Assembly: GCA_016256075.1 (NCBI GenBank)
Contig: SDVU01000036.1
Coordinates: 1-25,894, forward strand
From: Dictyocoela muelleri
Lineage: Eukaryota > Microsporidia
Length of the DNA stretch: 25,894 bases
Direction of reading: 5' to 3'
Shown: positions 10,099-19,481 of the stretch, piece by piece
Numbering within the stretch: position 1 is the stretch's first letter
How the letters are laid out: each line of letters opens with the position of its first letter
The notes under the pieces: model-generated
Told to the model about the DNA's origin: nothing
What the model saw: the letters and a program-made list of their open reading frames with translations, nothing else
Databases searched by the model: none
Program-made: the position numbers and the translations under genes

Positions 10099-11502
10099 GA
10101 GGGCAGTGTGGCATTGTCGCATTTAATTTTGCTTTTAACATCAGTTAGTGCACTCGATATATCTAATTCTACCATAGATGGCTAATTATTTGGTGCTAAT
10201 GCAGTTATCCCTAATTAATAATTTTAAATTAATTTATATGTTTTTTTTGAAGAAATTATATAAAATTGTGGTTCGAAGTTCAAATGTTTTTTAAAGACTG
10301 AAAATTAAAAATTTGTATCCTTTCAAAACTCTTCAAAATTCTACACCCATGTATTATTCGATAATTAAAACCGAAAATGAATATAGGAATATTTTGGCGA
10401 TTAAAAAGAATAAAATATATCAAAATGAATCACTGATAAGAAAAAACGCTTTATACTAATAAGAAGGCGGCCAAATTTATTGCAATAAGGAATAATTTGT
10501 ACTTAAAAGATATATCGGGCGATATGAAAGAAGTTATACAAGAGGAATATTGTGAAAGAATGAAAAATATTGTTTCCGAAGAACACGCCGAACTCCATTT
10601 TGTATGGAATAAATCAGAACATTATTTTAATACAATATATTTTCGCATAAAAAGGAGCTTTATTATTACTCTCATAAAAGAATGTTTCAAATGTGACCAA
10701 ATGCAACCACTCGAAGAAAAAACCACCAATTATACATATAAAAGCTAAAAAAGCACGTGAGAGATATCAAAATGATTGCATACACATATTTAGATATGAA
10801 AAAGAAAATATTGGCCACAAATTCATTCTAAATATAATAAATTTTTATTCAAAATTTTGCATGGCAAGAGCCATTACTGATAAAAAATCTAAACCATTAA
10901 AAAAACTACAATCTGTATTTTATTTATTTGGATTCCCAAAAATTTTACAATGTGATAATGGATTGGAATTTAAAAATGCATTAATCGGAAATTTGTGCAT
11001 AAAAAAATTTATAGGAAATTTAGTCGCCCGAGACATCTTAAATAGAATGAACGGGTCGAAAGGGTGAATCGAACTATTACGAGATTGCTACGCAGAGAAA
11101 TTTGTGACAGTGGGAAAAAAGATGGGATCGGGTTATTTGAAAAAATAATATATTATTACAACAAGACAAATCATTCGGCGACTAAAAAACACCATTCGAG
11201 CTTTTCTTAAGAACCGGGGGGGTATAACATAAAGTAAATTGAGATTATTTGATATTTCCGGGAATTGCGCCGGGAAAAATGTAAAATATTAGAAAAGAAA
11301 GGTAAAAATGCCCTTAATAATGACAAAATCAAAAATTTAAATGTTGGAGACCGCCTTTAATAAAAAATAATTTAGATCTAAATATCGAAATCAAAAAGAA
11401 AAAGTTAGAGTCTTTTTACGAGGATGAAACAAGTATCGTGGTAGAAATAATACATAAGTGTTTATATTTGCTGATGATGGATGATAAACAAAAACGATTT
11501 TT

Positions 11503-11798
11503 GGTTCTCCAACTGGTTAATCTATCCTAGAAGTCATATATAGAATAGAAACGAGAATATAGAAACATATACCAAATTTAATGTTATTTTATATTCATGG
11601 ATCGGTTTACTATATATTTGTATTTTTATTTACAAATTAGGAAATTTTCATGTCAATTTCCTAATTTGTATAAAAAAATACAATTATATACAAAAAATAA
11701 TCAATGAATATTAAATACCATTAAAATTCGTATATGTCTCTTTATTGCCTGTTTCATTCGGATATGACTTCTGGGATAGAGTAATCCGTTTAAGAACC
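11503..11798. mobile_element. Foldback element (MITE-like), about 145-bp arms
   Basis: Imperfect palindrome with arms 11503-11647 and 11654-11798. The ends read GGTTCTCCAACTGGTTA and, inverted, GGTTCTTAAACGGATTA. The flanking 8-mers CGATTTTT (11495-11502) and CGGTTTTA (11799-11806) agree at six of eight positions, as expected of a decayed 8-bp target duplication. The termini resemble those of the foldback at 14956-15294 and of Merlin 2, suggesting mobilisation by a Merlin transposase. There is no coding capacity. Confidence 0.8.
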
Positions 11799-11962
11799 CG
11801 GTTTTATTGTTCGGAATTAAAATTAATTCAATAATTTAAACAAAATTTGTTTATTTTAAAAATAATTTCATTATTTCAAAAATAATTCCCATTTTTAAAA
11901 ATATTTCTAAATACCTATAATGTTGTCTCGCTTCGCATGGTTTCGCGCTTCGCGTGTGACCA

Positions 11963-12463
11963 AATATATATATATATCAATGTGATATTCCCCCTTGTAT
12001 TTTTACCATTGATGTATATAATTATTCAAATTCACTGGGGGTAAGAATTAAAAGTCATATCACAAAGCAATATAATTGAATTCTATAGATATAACAAATG
12101 TGTTTCTGGGATAAATATTAATACCCCGGTAAATATAAGTTGATTCAAATAGTATAGCAGAATATTATCGTGTAAAAAAATCCTTTTATTGATAATGAAA
12201 TATCGTCTTCATGTAGAAACATGTTATGTTTCCAGCTTATCTTTTTTAATTTATAAACATTATTTTTTTATTAAGTTAAATGAGAACATTAGATAATGAT
12301 ATAATATCTTTATCCTTACTCAAAATATATTTCGGTCTTTCTGATGTTTTTAGTGCTTTTTTATGGTAAGGTAATTCAAAAATAATTTTCGGTTTTTTTC
12401 AAAATCCTGATCACACTCATGATTTTGCAATTTTTCTATTTCATTATATATTTCATTTTGACA
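11963..12463. other. AT-rich spacer without a gene
   Basis: No gene is supported. The ATAT microsatellite at 11967-11976 borders the integrase fossil, and a weak inverted repeat (GTGATAT near 11981 with ATATCAC near 12057) is present. Confidence 0.45.
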
Positions 12464-12936
12464 ACATCCATAGCTGCCAAACCTGAGAGTTGTCTCCTAC
12501 CTTGGATCTGCGATCTTTGGTTCTTGGTGTTCCAATAATAGGTCACTTTCTAAGCTACCCAGAAGCCCAGCTGTATACGTGATCTTCGTTTTATCAATGA
12601 ATCATCAGGATACAGGTAATTAGAGGCTTTTTCATGATATTTTATTTATCACTACTTTTTGCAGAGATGCGTCGCCGCACTAATCCCCGCACTCATCCCC
12701 GCACTCATCCCCGCACTCATCCCCGCACCTAGGAGAGTCCCCTATGCTTCATTGTCATATTAGACCAAGTCTTAATCATCTACAACACACTGGAACAACT
12801 GTATATTATTATATAATTATAACTTATGACCGCTTAATTTCAATCCCTTATTATTTATTAAAGAGTGACGTCAGAGGTATTCGAACAACGATACTTAAAT
12901 TTACATTCAAGAGTGTTAACCACTGAGATATCTGGC
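12464..12936 (-). mobile_element. tRNA-headed SINE-like element, copy 1
   Basis: Read on the minus strand, this begins with a tRNA-like head at 12936 (GCCAGATATCTCAGTGG) and ends near 12464 with ...GCTATGGATGT. It matches copy 2 (19847-20280) nearly end to end, including the blocks with CAGTTGTTCC, GACTTGGTCTAATATGACAA, GCTGGGCTTCTGGGTAG and the GGTAGGAGAC-AACTCTC terminal inverted block. The A box has one substitution against copy 2 and the B box is damaged (GTTCGAATACC), so this copy is probably not transcribed by RNA polymerase III. It is longer than copy 2 mostly because of an expanded 12-bp repeat. No target duplication or A-rich tail was found. Confidence 0.85.
12673..12728 (-). repeat. 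12-bp minisatellite inside SINE copy 1
   Basis: Four full units of CCCCGCACTCAT type (the first is CGCCGCACTAAT) plus a partial fifth. Copy 2 has only about one unit at the same place, so the array expands or contracts between copies. It is conspicuously GC-rich for this window. Confidence 0.9.
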
Positions 12937-12964
12937 TAGCCCTTATACCTTGTCTCATATTTTG

Positions 12965-13221
12965 GACCCTTCTTTTTAACACTCTTTTTTTAACTGTAAT
13001 TTTCTAACCCTTATTTTTTAATCCATATTTTTTAACCCTCATTTTTAAATCTTATATTTCACCATTTTTTATCACCTATTTTAAAAAAAAGTTAAAAAAT
13101 GAGAGTGGAAAAATATAGATAAAAAAACATGGGTTAAAAAAATAGATTAAAAAAAACATGTATTAAAAATATGGGTTAAGAAAAGTGGGTTAAAATATGG
13201 TTTAAAAAGGGGTTAAAAAGG
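12965..13221. repeat. Inverted array of TTTTTTAACCC-type units
   Basis: The left half (12965-13080) has about seven imperfect units of 14-17 bp with a TTTTTTAACCC core. The right half (13090-13221) has a similar number of inverted units with a GGGTTAAAAA core. The halves meet at a run of A near 13083. The whole is a degenerate palindrome built from short tandem units. Origin unknown; it may be an old foldback or a capped subterminal array. Confidence 0.75.
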
Positions 13222-13430
13222 AATTGTGCCATATGATTTTTCTCGGGTCATATATAAATTAGGAAAAATGCGTTTTTAACTCTAAAAAATATGTCATACT
13301 CTCGAATAAATGTGTCTATTCTACTGAATAAATGGGTCTATAACTATGAAAACCCATGTATTTAAAGTTCTCTTTAAAATAAATTTTTTAAGAGGTCGGT
13401 AGAAATATAAATATTTTAGAAGAGACGGTG

Positions 13431-13883
13431 TATTGAAAGTTTAAGAAACATTGATATAGTAGTTCCGTGAAAATCTCAATTACATAAAAGGCGTTACCGG
13501 ATTTTGGTTCACAAATCGAACCCAGAAAATGGTCATGTTAAAAATTAAAAAAATGAAAAAAAAAAATTAATTAAAAACTTTTGGTCATCAAAAACCATGT
13601 GTTTAAATTTTAGAAAATAAAAATTGAGTTTTACACCACTCAGACTGCTCAATTTTTTTCTAAAAAAAGTTGAGCAATCTGTATGGTGTAAAACTCAATT
13701 TTTAGCTTATAAAAGTGTAATCATCATACTAACGTAACTATTCTCCGGGTTTAATTTGTGGACCAAAAACCGTAATTCGGCCACAGAACACATTCCGGCT
13801 ATTCATTCCAGTAGATAAAATTTATTGAAAATTTTGGGATACAGTGAGACAGGTGATCCGTTAAAATCTCAATTTCATAAAAG
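13431..13883. repeat. Foldback flanked by about 60-bp direct repeats
   Basis: Direct repeats at 13431-13490 and 13823-13883 share TATTGAAA, TCCGT and AAAATCTCAATT(A/T)CATAAAAG. Between them are inverted arms: outer (GTTACCGGATTTTGGTTCAC at 13493 against the complement of about 13735-13780) and inner (13620-13661 and 13670-13701, with GAGTTTTACACCACTCAGA). The direct repeats around an inverted core could be target-linked duplication or the remains of two nested elements. There is no coding capacity. Confidence 0.65.
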
Positions 13884-14321
13884 AAGGCCCATGGCAAAAA
13901 AAGTTTTAAAAAAACCACTCTTGATAGTCTTAATTAGAAAATTGTATTTTTAATACCTATATCATTATGAAATAGTAAATATGTAAATTTAATAAATTTC
14001 AAGAAATTAATCCTACACTCTGAAAAAAAACTTAAATCATAAATTGATCTTTTACAATGAAATTTTTGCATCTCCACCAATATCTACTTTCGCAATCATG
14101 TTTTTTTTAAAAAATACATTTGCATCGACACTTTAAACATTTCATCTTTTTAGGTATTAATTCTAAAACTTTGTCGATTTTGATTCATCTATTCTTTTCA
14201 TGAAATAAATGACTAACTTGCCATATTTCATATCATTTAAACATTTTTTTAGGCCTCGTCAAGAGGGTTCCTAAAAAATATATTTTGACGCCAAACCAAA
14301 TTTTGTATATTTTTAAAATCA
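13884..14321. other. AT-rich spacer without a gene
   Basis: No gene, RNA or structured repeat could be supported here. Confidence 0.45.
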
Positions 14322-14525
14322 GTAAACATTCATACAAATGAGCCACATAAAAAGTATCATGTTTGAACTTCTCACGACTTACTATGATGGTGGTATATTT
14401 TTTATCACGTGTTATGCTGTAGTTACAATTATATTACATGATAAAAAATATACCACCCATAGTAATAAGCCGTGCGAAGTTCTAATATAATACCTTTTAT
14501 TAAGTTCATTTGTATGAATGTTTAC
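14322..14525. mobile_element. Short foldback (MITE-like), about 90-bp arms
   Basis: Palindrome with ends GTAAACATTCATACAAATGA and its complement. The arms continue through a TATTTTTTATCA(C/T)GTG-like inner block near 14396 and its partner near 14436-14450, around a spacer of about 30 bp. No target duplication was seen. The ends differ from the GGTTCT group, so this is another family. Confidence 0.8.
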
Positions 14526-14681
14526 AGGTGTACTGGTTGGAGAATCAGTCCTATTCTCTTTTTATTTTAAAACACATTTGAAATAAAAAAATCATTTTTT
14601 TATATAGTGAATTTTTTTCGAAAGGTCACCTCATGGGTAAAATTTTGCACAAGACTAAAAATTATGTTAATTTAAATTTTT

Positions 14682-15438
14682 GGATCATGCTATTATATCC
14701 CCTCGGGGGATATAATAGGCATGATATTAAAAATTTAAAAAAAATCTAAAAAATTAAAAAAATCTGAAAATTTATTTAAAAACGTCAAAGGGTTTTTTTC
14801 TTATTTGTACGTATTTTTTTATTTCAAACACCTTCTGTTGGTCTTCTTCATGCATATCCAACATTATTCTTCTTGTACTTATTGATAGACATATATGAAA
14901 TAATCCCTCACAATTTCTCTCATGGTGAATTTTACGATATTCATGAAGAAAATTTGGTTCTCCAGCGGGTTAGAGCCACTCCTCCCTCAGATTTATAAGT
15001 CTTAATTGGTAAGAGCATAGTGTTTGTTTCTTATTTCAAACAAGCTTTAAATCTCATGATAAAACCATGTATATAATATATAATTAAAATTCGGAGATAT
15101 ATAAAACCTTACCAAATTTAGGGCTTTACACCTAATTAGGTAAGGTTCTATATATCTTCGAATTTTAATTATTAATTTTATACATGGTTTTATCTTGATA
15201 TTTAAAGCTTATTTGAAAAAAGAAACATACCCTATGCTCTTACCAATTAAGACATACAAATCTGAGGTATTGGGGTTCTAATCCTTGTAGAACCGAAAAT
15301 TCATAAGCTATTCATCATCTGCTGATAGGTTTTTTCTCTCAATAAAACCAATCATTGACATAATTGTATATTTAATTGATTTTTTTATTGTGGGATATAA
15401 TAGGCATGATGACTTTTGGGGAATAATAGGCATGATCC
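14682..15438. mobile_element. MITE with GGATCATGCC ends, carrying a nested foldback
   Basis: The ends match as inverted repeats (GGATCATGCTATTATATCCC near 14682 and the complement of GGAATAATAGGCATGATCC near 15420-15438). Each end holds a second copy of the ATAATAGGCATGAT motif (14711-14725 and 15394-15411), as in Merlin 3, where each end carries inverted motif pairs around CCCC/GGGG. The flanking 8-mers AAATTTTT (14674-14681) and AAATTTTG (15439-15446) agree at seven of eight positions. There is no transposase. The foldback at 14956-15294 is inserted inside, so this MITE is the older of the two. It is likely a non-autonomous Merlin relative. Confidence 0.7.
14956..15294. mobile_element. Foldback element, about 162-bp arms, nested in a MITE
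   Basis: Arms 14956-15118 and 15134-15294 are inverted copies around a 15-bp spacer. The ends read GGTTCTCCAGCGGGTTAGA and, inverted, GGTTCTACAAGGATTAGAA. The flanking 8-mers GAAAATTT (14948-14955) and GAAAATTC (15295-15302) agree at seven of eight positions, consistent with an 8-bp target duplication. GGTTCTAATCC near 15277 fits a tRNA B box and CTTAATTGGTAAGAG resembles a tRNA D arm, but they lie in opposite orientations, so no tRNA is called. Confidence 0.85.
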
Positions 15439-15456
15439 AAATTTTGTCATTAAATA

Positions 15457-17423
15457 CAGTAGAAACTCTAAAATGTGACATTTTTTTGTTAAAAAATAAA
15501 AATGTTCGCATTCTAAAGTCAGTGAACATAAATTTTTTATTGAATAAAATTACCTCTTAAAAAAATTAGATTTAGAATCTCTTATTTTTACAGATACTGT
15601 GAAAATGATAAGATATGACTTTTTTATCAAAAAAATGTTCATATTTTAAATATTTTGAAGGTTTTAAAATACACATTTAAGAAAATAGTAAAATGAAATG
15701 AATTATACAAAAAACTTGATAATTTTAAATTATTTAGGAGTATACAAAATAATTAGAAAGAACTTTATTTTCTTTTTAGAAAATCCTTTATGTTAAGTTT
15801 CCGGGTTTTCTTTTCCTCAATAATTTTCTTTTTTGAAATATCGATTTCTTTTAAATTTTCTGGAATGAATTCAAAAAAATATTTTTCTAATTTCAACAAA
15901 GCTTCATAAGCATCATATTCTGTAAATTGTTTAATAACATCTTCAACATCTTCGTCGTCACATTTTTCGTTATTTATTTCCGTATAATCAATCTCTCTAT
16001 TTAAATTATTGCATGGTTTATTTAGATAAAATTCCCCATCTTTAGATTTCATTTATTCAAATACTGGTATATTTTCTTCAAATAATTTGTGTTCTTCATT
16101 CTTAGAAAAATCATTCGAATTTATATTTTTGAAGACTTGATCAAAGCAATTTTTTATTGTATCTGCTAAAACTTGTTTCCATGCATAGTTAATAGATATT
16201 ATCGATTCGTTTATTGTATATTTTGATATCAATTACTGGTATGTTAAATTCACATTTTCAGGTGAGTTGGACTTAAACAGTATTCTTATTTACTTTTTGA
16301 TATATAAAAATCCTTAAAAGATTTTATAATGCCCCGATCTAATAGTTGAGTCTCAGATGTGGTATTCAGAGGTAAGGAAACTGATTTTATGCTTGTAAAT
16401 CTAGCATCAAAAGGATGTACAGGTGCATTATCAAGTAATAAAATATTTTTTTCTTTCTTATAATTATCACTTTGTTTATATTTTAGCCATTCTTAATAAA
16501 TACTTAATTTCATTCAACTTTTTTTGTATTTTTATACTTTATTCTCATATTTTTTAAATTTTTTTCATGAAAAGATCGAGGAATTATAGCCTTTTCAATT
16601 ATTTAAAGATCTAATTTTTCACAGGCCAAGCTTGCACAAAAAAATGTTAATCTTTCTTTGTAAATATTACCAGAAATTTTTTCATTTCTACCGTATATTG
16701 ATCTCTTTCTTGTATTCCACAAAAAACCACTTTCATCGCGATTGTAAATATCTTCAGGCTTATACTCTTTTAATATTTTGCGAACTTTGTTTAAATATTC
16801 TTGGATATTACCAAAATCGATAAGGTTTTATACAATAGAAAATAGTTTAGTCACTATATTATATATCGATTTAAATTTTTGAACATATCCTAAAGACGCC
16901 TTAAAATTTTATACGTTAAATTTTTGTGCAATTTTCATAGCCATTGTTTGCAAATCACCATTTGACAATAAAAAATTGTCTCGTCTTTATATCTGATATC
17001 ATTTAAATAGTTTTTAATCAAACACATTGGTTTTCTAGGTATTTTTCTTTCGGGAATAATTTCATTCTTTTTATTTTGCAATATTTCATTTTTATTTTTT
17101 GAAATATTTTTAACACTTCCTAATGATATTTCAAAATGACCAGGTATTATTATTTGTTTTTGTAATGTTTCACAATGGAAATTTATTATTTCTATTTTTT
17201 TCGATGTAAATATCTTTTTTGTTTACTCTTGTATTTTTCGTCTTTTTCTTTATTTCTTTGTTCATATTTTAGAGTTAAGTATTTTTTTTTAAATTTATAA
17301 AATCGTAAAAATAATGTTCACATTATAAAATATGAGTTAAAATCATTAATAAAAAAACACTTAAGAAATTCAAAGTGTGAACGTTCACATTTTAGAGTGT
17401 TCACATTTTAGAATATTTACTGT
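15457..17423 (-). mobile_element. pogo/Tigger-like transposon with TA target duplication
   Basis: Element of about 1.97 kb bounded by TA on both sides (15455-15456 and 17424-17425). The ends are inverted: CAGTAGAAACTCTAAAATGT on the left and the complement of the right end, CAGTAAATATTCTAAAATGT. TGTGAAC/GTTCACA motifs recur several times within about 120 bp of the right end (17310-17410) and about 70 bp of the left end, as likely transposase-binding repeats. The transposase is on the minus strand. It starts 11 bp after the MITE duplication at 15446. Confidence 0.9.
15765..17265 (-). pseudogene. Broken pogo/Tigger (DDE_1) transposase
   Basis: Begins at an ATG near 17265 and ends in the open 95-residue C-terminal segment (15765-16052, rich in Glu and Lys). 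The N-terminal region shows a helix-turn-helix-like stretch (EISLGSVKNISKNKNEIL) in shifted frames. The catalytic residues of the D,D,D triad are all visible: IYNRDESGFLW (about 16760), LLLDNAPVHP (about 16420-16445) and LPLNTTSETQLLDRGIIKSF (about 16330-16385), typical of Tigger/jerky-type enzymes. Many stops and frameshifts lie between them, so it is dead. The open C-terminal part is acidic and could be mistaken for a small gene. Confidence 0.88.
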
Positions 17424-17569
17424 AGTTACTTTTTCAATATTTTGAAATTTTTATGTTTTACTTTTTATTTGATTTGGTCATTATTTATTTATAATAAATC
17501 TGCACAATAAATTTTAAATAATATAAAAATATATATATCAATATCTGCATTTTGAATCTATAATTATTT

Positions 17570-19468
17570 TTATTTTTTATAATCCGAATTAAGATACCTG
17601 AAAAGTCCTCTATTTCTTTCTTTTAATTGTTTTTCGCATTTATAACGATGTAAAAGATAATTTTTACTATCTAAAAAAACATTTTCACAAACTTTACAAG
17701 AAAATTTTTCTTTTTTCTTGCATTTCAGATAACTTCGCAAAAGATTTGTCTCTTTAAAAGGGACAATTGCTGAAATTCTCAACCCTAATGATCGTATTTT
17801 ACAAGTAGCTCGAAAAATTTCTTCCTTAAGGATTACCATAAATAAATCAAAAATCTTTTCTTTGCTGGTTAGGATGTTTTTTGTTTTAAGTCGTCTTGAA
17901 ATACTTTTGAACGATTCAAATCTGATTTTTAAGGTATATACAAATCCAAAAATATCATTTTCTTTCATTTTATCAAATATCGTGCCGCTTAGTCGCCAAA
18001 CAATTTCGGTTAAATGCTTTAAATCAGAAGATGGTTCAAAACTAATTCCACAACCAATTCCGGATGTTGGTTTGCGAATAAACGAACTTTCACATGCCTT
18101 CAACCCGAATGAAAGTCTAAATAGATAGTTGAATGTTTTATTTTTAAACATTAAAAATAATAAATGTCGATTATTTCGAAGATCACCAATTGTTTTTAAG
18201 TTAAGCGATTTTTCTAAAACTTCTTTCGTGTATTTCCCTATTCCAACAATTTTATCTAAAGGCTTGTTATCAAGAAAATCGCCAAATTTATCTTTTAAGA
18301 CGAATTGACCATTGGGTTTGTTGACACTACATGCCATTTTTGCTAATCCTCGACATACAGATATACCAGCACTTACTGTTAGTCCAGTTTCAATTTCTAT
18401 CCTTTTTCTAATCAACGAGATTAAAAATGAAACTCCTTCATAATTAAAATCTATTTTTTGATTATCTAAATTTGTTTGAAATTTTTTATTATTTAAAAAT
18501 TTTTGATATTTACCAAATATGGTAATATGCGAAAAATTGCATTGAAAATATTTTTCTATAAAAAAATGAAAGTTATTCAAAGCAGAGAAAAACTTTACTT
18601 CATCAAACCAGATAGAAGCTTCATCAATACTTCCAATTTCTGTATCTTTATCATGATCTCTCAAAATATTCATAACAATTCTCGAAAAATGTTCATACTT
18701 CTTCATATCAGGTTTTACAATAACTAATTCAGGGCATAATTTAACAGCATGATATCCCGGCATGCCAGCTCTTACACCAAACTTTCGTGCCGGATAATTT
18801 GCCGTACAAAGCATTTTCTTACTACCAACAGCCATAGGCCTATATCGATACTCTTCATTAGAAAGAGACTCACAACTAGCGTAAAAGGCATCTAAATCAA
18901 CATGTACAAATATCCTAACCGGATCTTCACCAAAAAGCGCAGGCCACTCTCGATATAATCTACGTATACATTCGTTAACATATGATTTAGCATATTTAAT
19001 ATCATGATAATTGAATTTTGAAAGTGTCTCTTTCAGTTTAAAAGCTTTCATTCTATTTTTAAGAATTTTTGCTTCTTCTTGACTTTCAAAATTGCCGCTC
19101 ATTGCAACTTCCATTTTCATTTCTTCAGATTTTTTTATACAAATTGTGCCAAGAGCTGAATCTTCATTATCACAATATGTTTTTTTATCATCATTATTAT
19201 TTTTATCATCACTATTATTTTCATCACCATTATTTTTATCATCACTATTATTTTTATCACTATTATTTTTATCATCATTATTTTTATCATCATTATTTTT
19301 ATCACTATTATTTTTATTACTATTATTTTTATGTTTTTTACCATTTTCATCACATTTTTCATTATCATTCTTAAAATTTTCAAGTGAATTCATAATTTCT
19401 GTATGTTCAGAATCATCATCTTTTTTTCTAAATTGGAAATCTTCAAGTGTGTAGTAAATTTTGTGCAT
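17570..19468 (-). CDS. POLK: DNA polymerase kappa (Y-family, DinB)
   Basis: Translesion DNA polymerase that extends past damaged bases in the nucleus. 632 residues. Residues 1-135 are disordered and acidic, with Asn/Asp/Lys repeats (48-94). An N-clasp-like helix follows (about 136-175). The Y-family core starts with FVHVDLDAFYASCE (187-200, metal-binding Asp191 and Asp193), then ARKFGVRAGMPG (227-238) and the catalytic SIDEA (280-284). An Asn/Lys/Phe-rich insert (about 292-345) precedes SAGIS...LAKMACSVNKPNGQ (366-388). The VGIGKYT helix-hairpin-helix thumb (408-414) and little-finger domain (about 470-575) follow. The C-terminus has one C-x2-C-x12-H-x3-C zinc finger (Cys591, Cys594, His607, Cys611), resembling the ubiquitin-binding UBZ fingers of polymerase kappa. 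The first ATG has a CCC motif upstream. It lies head to head with the Rad9-like gene. No breaks were seen. Confidence 0.97.
   Translation of the reverse strand: MHKIYYTLEDFQFRKKDDDSEHTEIMNSLENFKNDNEKCDENGKKHKNNSNKNNSDKNNDDKNNDDKNNSDKNNSDDKNNGDENNSDDKNNNDDKKTYCDNEDSALGTICIKKSEEMKMEVAMSGNFESQEEAKILKNRMKAFKLKETLSKFNYHDIKYAKSYVNECIRRLYREWPALFGEDPVRIFVHVDLDAFYASCESLSNEEYRYRPMAVGSKKMLCTANYPARKFGVRAGMPGYHAVKLCPELVIVKPDMKKYEHFSRIVMNILRDHDKDTEIGSIDEASIWFDEVKFFSALNNFHFFIEKYFQCNFSHITIFGKYQKFLNNKKFQTNLDNQKIDFNYEGVSFLISLIRKRIEIETGLTVSAGISVCRGLAKMACSVNKPNGQFVLKDKFGDFLDNKPLDKIVGIGKYTKEVLEKSLNLKTIGDLRNNRHLLFLMFKNKTFNYLFRLSFGLKACESSFIRKPTSGIGCGISFEPSSDLKHLTEIVWRLSGTIFDKMKENDIFGFVYTLKIRFESFKSISRRLKTKNILTSKEKIFDLFMVILKEEIFRATCKIRSLGLRISAIVPFKETNLLRSYLKCKKKEKFSCKVCENVFLDSKNYLLHRYKCEKQLKERNRGLFRYLNSDYKK
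19187..19327 (-). repeat. In-frame Asn/Asp/Lys repeats in polymerase kappa
   Basis: Low-complexity tandem units of 12-15 bp encode NNSDK, NNDDK, NNSDDK, NNGDE and similar (residues 48-94). The plus strand shows the matching ATTATTTTTATCATC pattern. All unit lengths are multiples of three. Confidence 0.9.
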
Positions 19469-19478
19469 TTTTTTAAAT

Positions 19479-19481
19479 GGG
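19479..19481 (-). promoter_or_regulatory. CCC start-proximal motif of polymerase kappa
   Basis: On the coding strand this reads TACCCATTTAAAAAA followed by the ATG at 19468, so CCC lies 11 to 13 bases upstream. A TTTTTTTATA stretch precedes it. Confidence 0.5.

Larger units (their letters stand above)
9831..11962 (+). mobile_element. Integrase-bearing fossil with inverted GCGAAG ends (Ginger-like?)
   Basis: Broken element of about 2.1 kb. Inside on the plus strand are parts of a retroviral-type integrase: the zinc-binding H..H..C..C region (about 10497-10748), the catalytic core (about 10693-11067), the glutamate-block region after it, and a tail to about 11500. Several breaks are present. 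The ends are inverted: TGTAGGCGAAGCG...ACCATGCGAAGCGAG on the left (9831-9872) against the reverse complement of 11921-11962 on the right. Long terminal inverted repeats with an integrase-like enzyme are the hallmark of Ginger DNA transposons. A decayed LTR element flanked by unrelated repeats is the alternative. A foldback (11503-11798) sits near its right end. Confidence 0.6.

Noticed and set aside
14956-15294. A tRNA gene in the foldback arms
   Set aside because: The B-box-like GGTTCTAATCC and the D-arm-like CTTAATTGGTAAGAG are on opposite strands, so no cloverleaf is possible.
15765-16052. 95-residue acidic minus-strand frame as an independent small gene
   Set aside because: It continues the pogo/Tigger transposase homology at the expected C-terminal place and lies inside the TA-flanked element.
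19069-19454. Plus-strand frames rich in His/Tyr/Phe or Leu/Ser
   Set aside because: Antisense shadows of the Asn/Asp/Lys repeat of polymerase kappa.
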